DNA from: Solwaraspora sp. WMMD1047
Lineage (GTDB): Bacteria; Actinomycetota; Actinomycetes; Mycobacteriales; Micromonosporaceae
Length of the DNA stretch: 64,000 nt
Reading direction: 5' to 3'
NCBI RefSeq assembly: GCF_029626155.1
Contig: NZ_JARUBL010000001.1
Location: forward strand, 3,700,501 to 3,764,500
How positions within the stretch are numbered: the first letter of the stretch is position 1; the number at the start of each line of letters is the position of its first letter. Both the position numbers and the translations under genes were made by a program. A model generated the notes under the pieces. It was not told the origin of the DNA. It saw only the letters and a list, made by a program, of their open reading frames with translations, and ran no database searches. Shown here one piece after another: positions 63,626-64,000 of the stretch.

Positions 63626-64000
63626 CCGGCACATCCGGCTCGCCGTCGACATCGGCGGGACCTTCGTCGACGCGATGGAGCTGGACACCAGGACCAACCG
63701 GGTGCGGTTCCGCAAGGCGTCGACCACCCCGGCCCGGCCGTGGGAGGGGGTGCTGGCCGCGGTCGAGGCGCTCGGCACCGACCTGTCGACCGTGGAGCTG
63801 TTCATCCACGGCACCACCCTCGGCCTCAACGCGGTGCTGGAGCGGCGCGGCGACGCCACCGGGATCATCACCAACGAGGGATTCCGGGACATCTTCCTGC
63901 TCGGCCGCGGCAACGTCCCCCCGGACCACATGTACGACTTCCAGTACCAGCGGCCGCCGAGCCTGGTGCGTCGCCGGCACACCGCCGGGGTGGTCGGCCG
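63618..64000 (+). CDS. Hydantoinase A / oxoprolinase family protein, 3' end outside window
   Basis: The N-terminal 127 residues include the ASKHA-type phosphate loop LAVDIGGTFVDAMELD and FIHGTTLGLNAVLERRG, typical of HyuA/acetone carboxylase-type ATP-dependent amidohydrolases. ATG 63618 overlaps the ATPase gene by 8 nt. It probably processes the compound imported by the operon. Confidence 0.9.
   Translation, partial: MPDRHIRLAVDIGGTFVDAMELDTRTNRVRFRKASTTPARPWEGVLAAVEALGTDLSTVELFIHGTTLGLNAVLERRGDATGIITNEGFRDIFLLGRGNVPPDHMYDFQYQRPPSLVRRRHTAGVVG

Overview
The window is high-GC actinobacterial chromosome. Frequent GTG starts, GTGA/ATGA gene overlaps, leaderless promoters (TANNNT 6-7 nt before the start codon), an LCP/Ser-Thr kinase pair, an ergothioneine operon, XRE-DUF397 modules and CBM2/streptogrisin-type secreted enzymes suggest a Micromonospora-like member of the Micromonosporaceae; the family assignment is inference. 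There is no rRNA, tRNA, CRISPR array or phage module.

Layout. 1-2606 (minus): LytR-CpsA-Psr protein, cut by the window edge, and a Ser/Thr kinase. 2628-6891 (minus): complete sugar-type ABC importer (binding lipoprotein, two permeases, MalK-type ATPase) behind a TTGACA promoter. 7019-8247 (minus): ArsR regulator with a tandem SRPBCC protein. 8356-13604 (plus): an unknown gene, then egtA-B-C-D for ergothioneine; egtE is absent. 13592-14343: a yybP-ykoY (Mn2+) riboswitch that begins inside the last codons of egtD and leads into a GDT1-family cation exporter. 14430-16122: DUF1622 protein and convergent NhaA. 16496-19277: Wzz/BY-kinase and glycosyltransferase. 19278-25902: gene debris, MFS exporter, a small protein, FAD reductase, 5'-nucleotidase-like phosphoesterase and SthA transhydrogenase. 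40656-46390: two divergent secreted proteins (ThuA/sugar dehydrogenase/CBM; CBM2 plus unknown domain). 47471-49013: TetR with a zinc-finger N-terminus, its likely operator, and a GNAT. 49142-53912: S1C protease, MoxR, DUF58 and two VWA proteins. 54055-55305: XRE plus two DUF397 genes. 56336-57271: streptogrisin-like protease. 57549-64000: dipeptide ABC importer with fused ATPases, followed by a hydantoinase A gene that runs off the end.

The outstanding feature lies between 25.9 and 56.3 kb. Seven paralogous genes for small secreted lysozyme-like proteins (197-241 aa, conserved AMQES glutamate) are scattered singly among unrelated genes. Six carry the same autonomous cassette: an upstream TGTCC element, a conserved block, an ECF-sigma-like promoter (GGAAT-N18-GTT, spacer length invariant), a leader of about 161-164 nt with conserved stems, the ORF, and its own terminator. 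In every leader a hairpin loop holds CCTTCC, the exact complement of the gene's GGAAGG Shine-Dalgarno, which itself sits between two GATC arms. The hairpin stem varies between copies but pairing is kept. The seventh paralog lacks this leader, yet its Shine-Dalgarno has a separate perfect 9-nt complement 62 nt upstream. This looks like a regulon of cell-wall hydrolases under envelope-stress-type transcription control and translational masking, apparently undescribed as far as can be judged without a search.

An intact IS200/IS605 element (TnpA plus TnpB) sits in a phzF-like gene between the first two paralogs. Its boundaries can be read to the base, and precise excision would restore the phzF frame.
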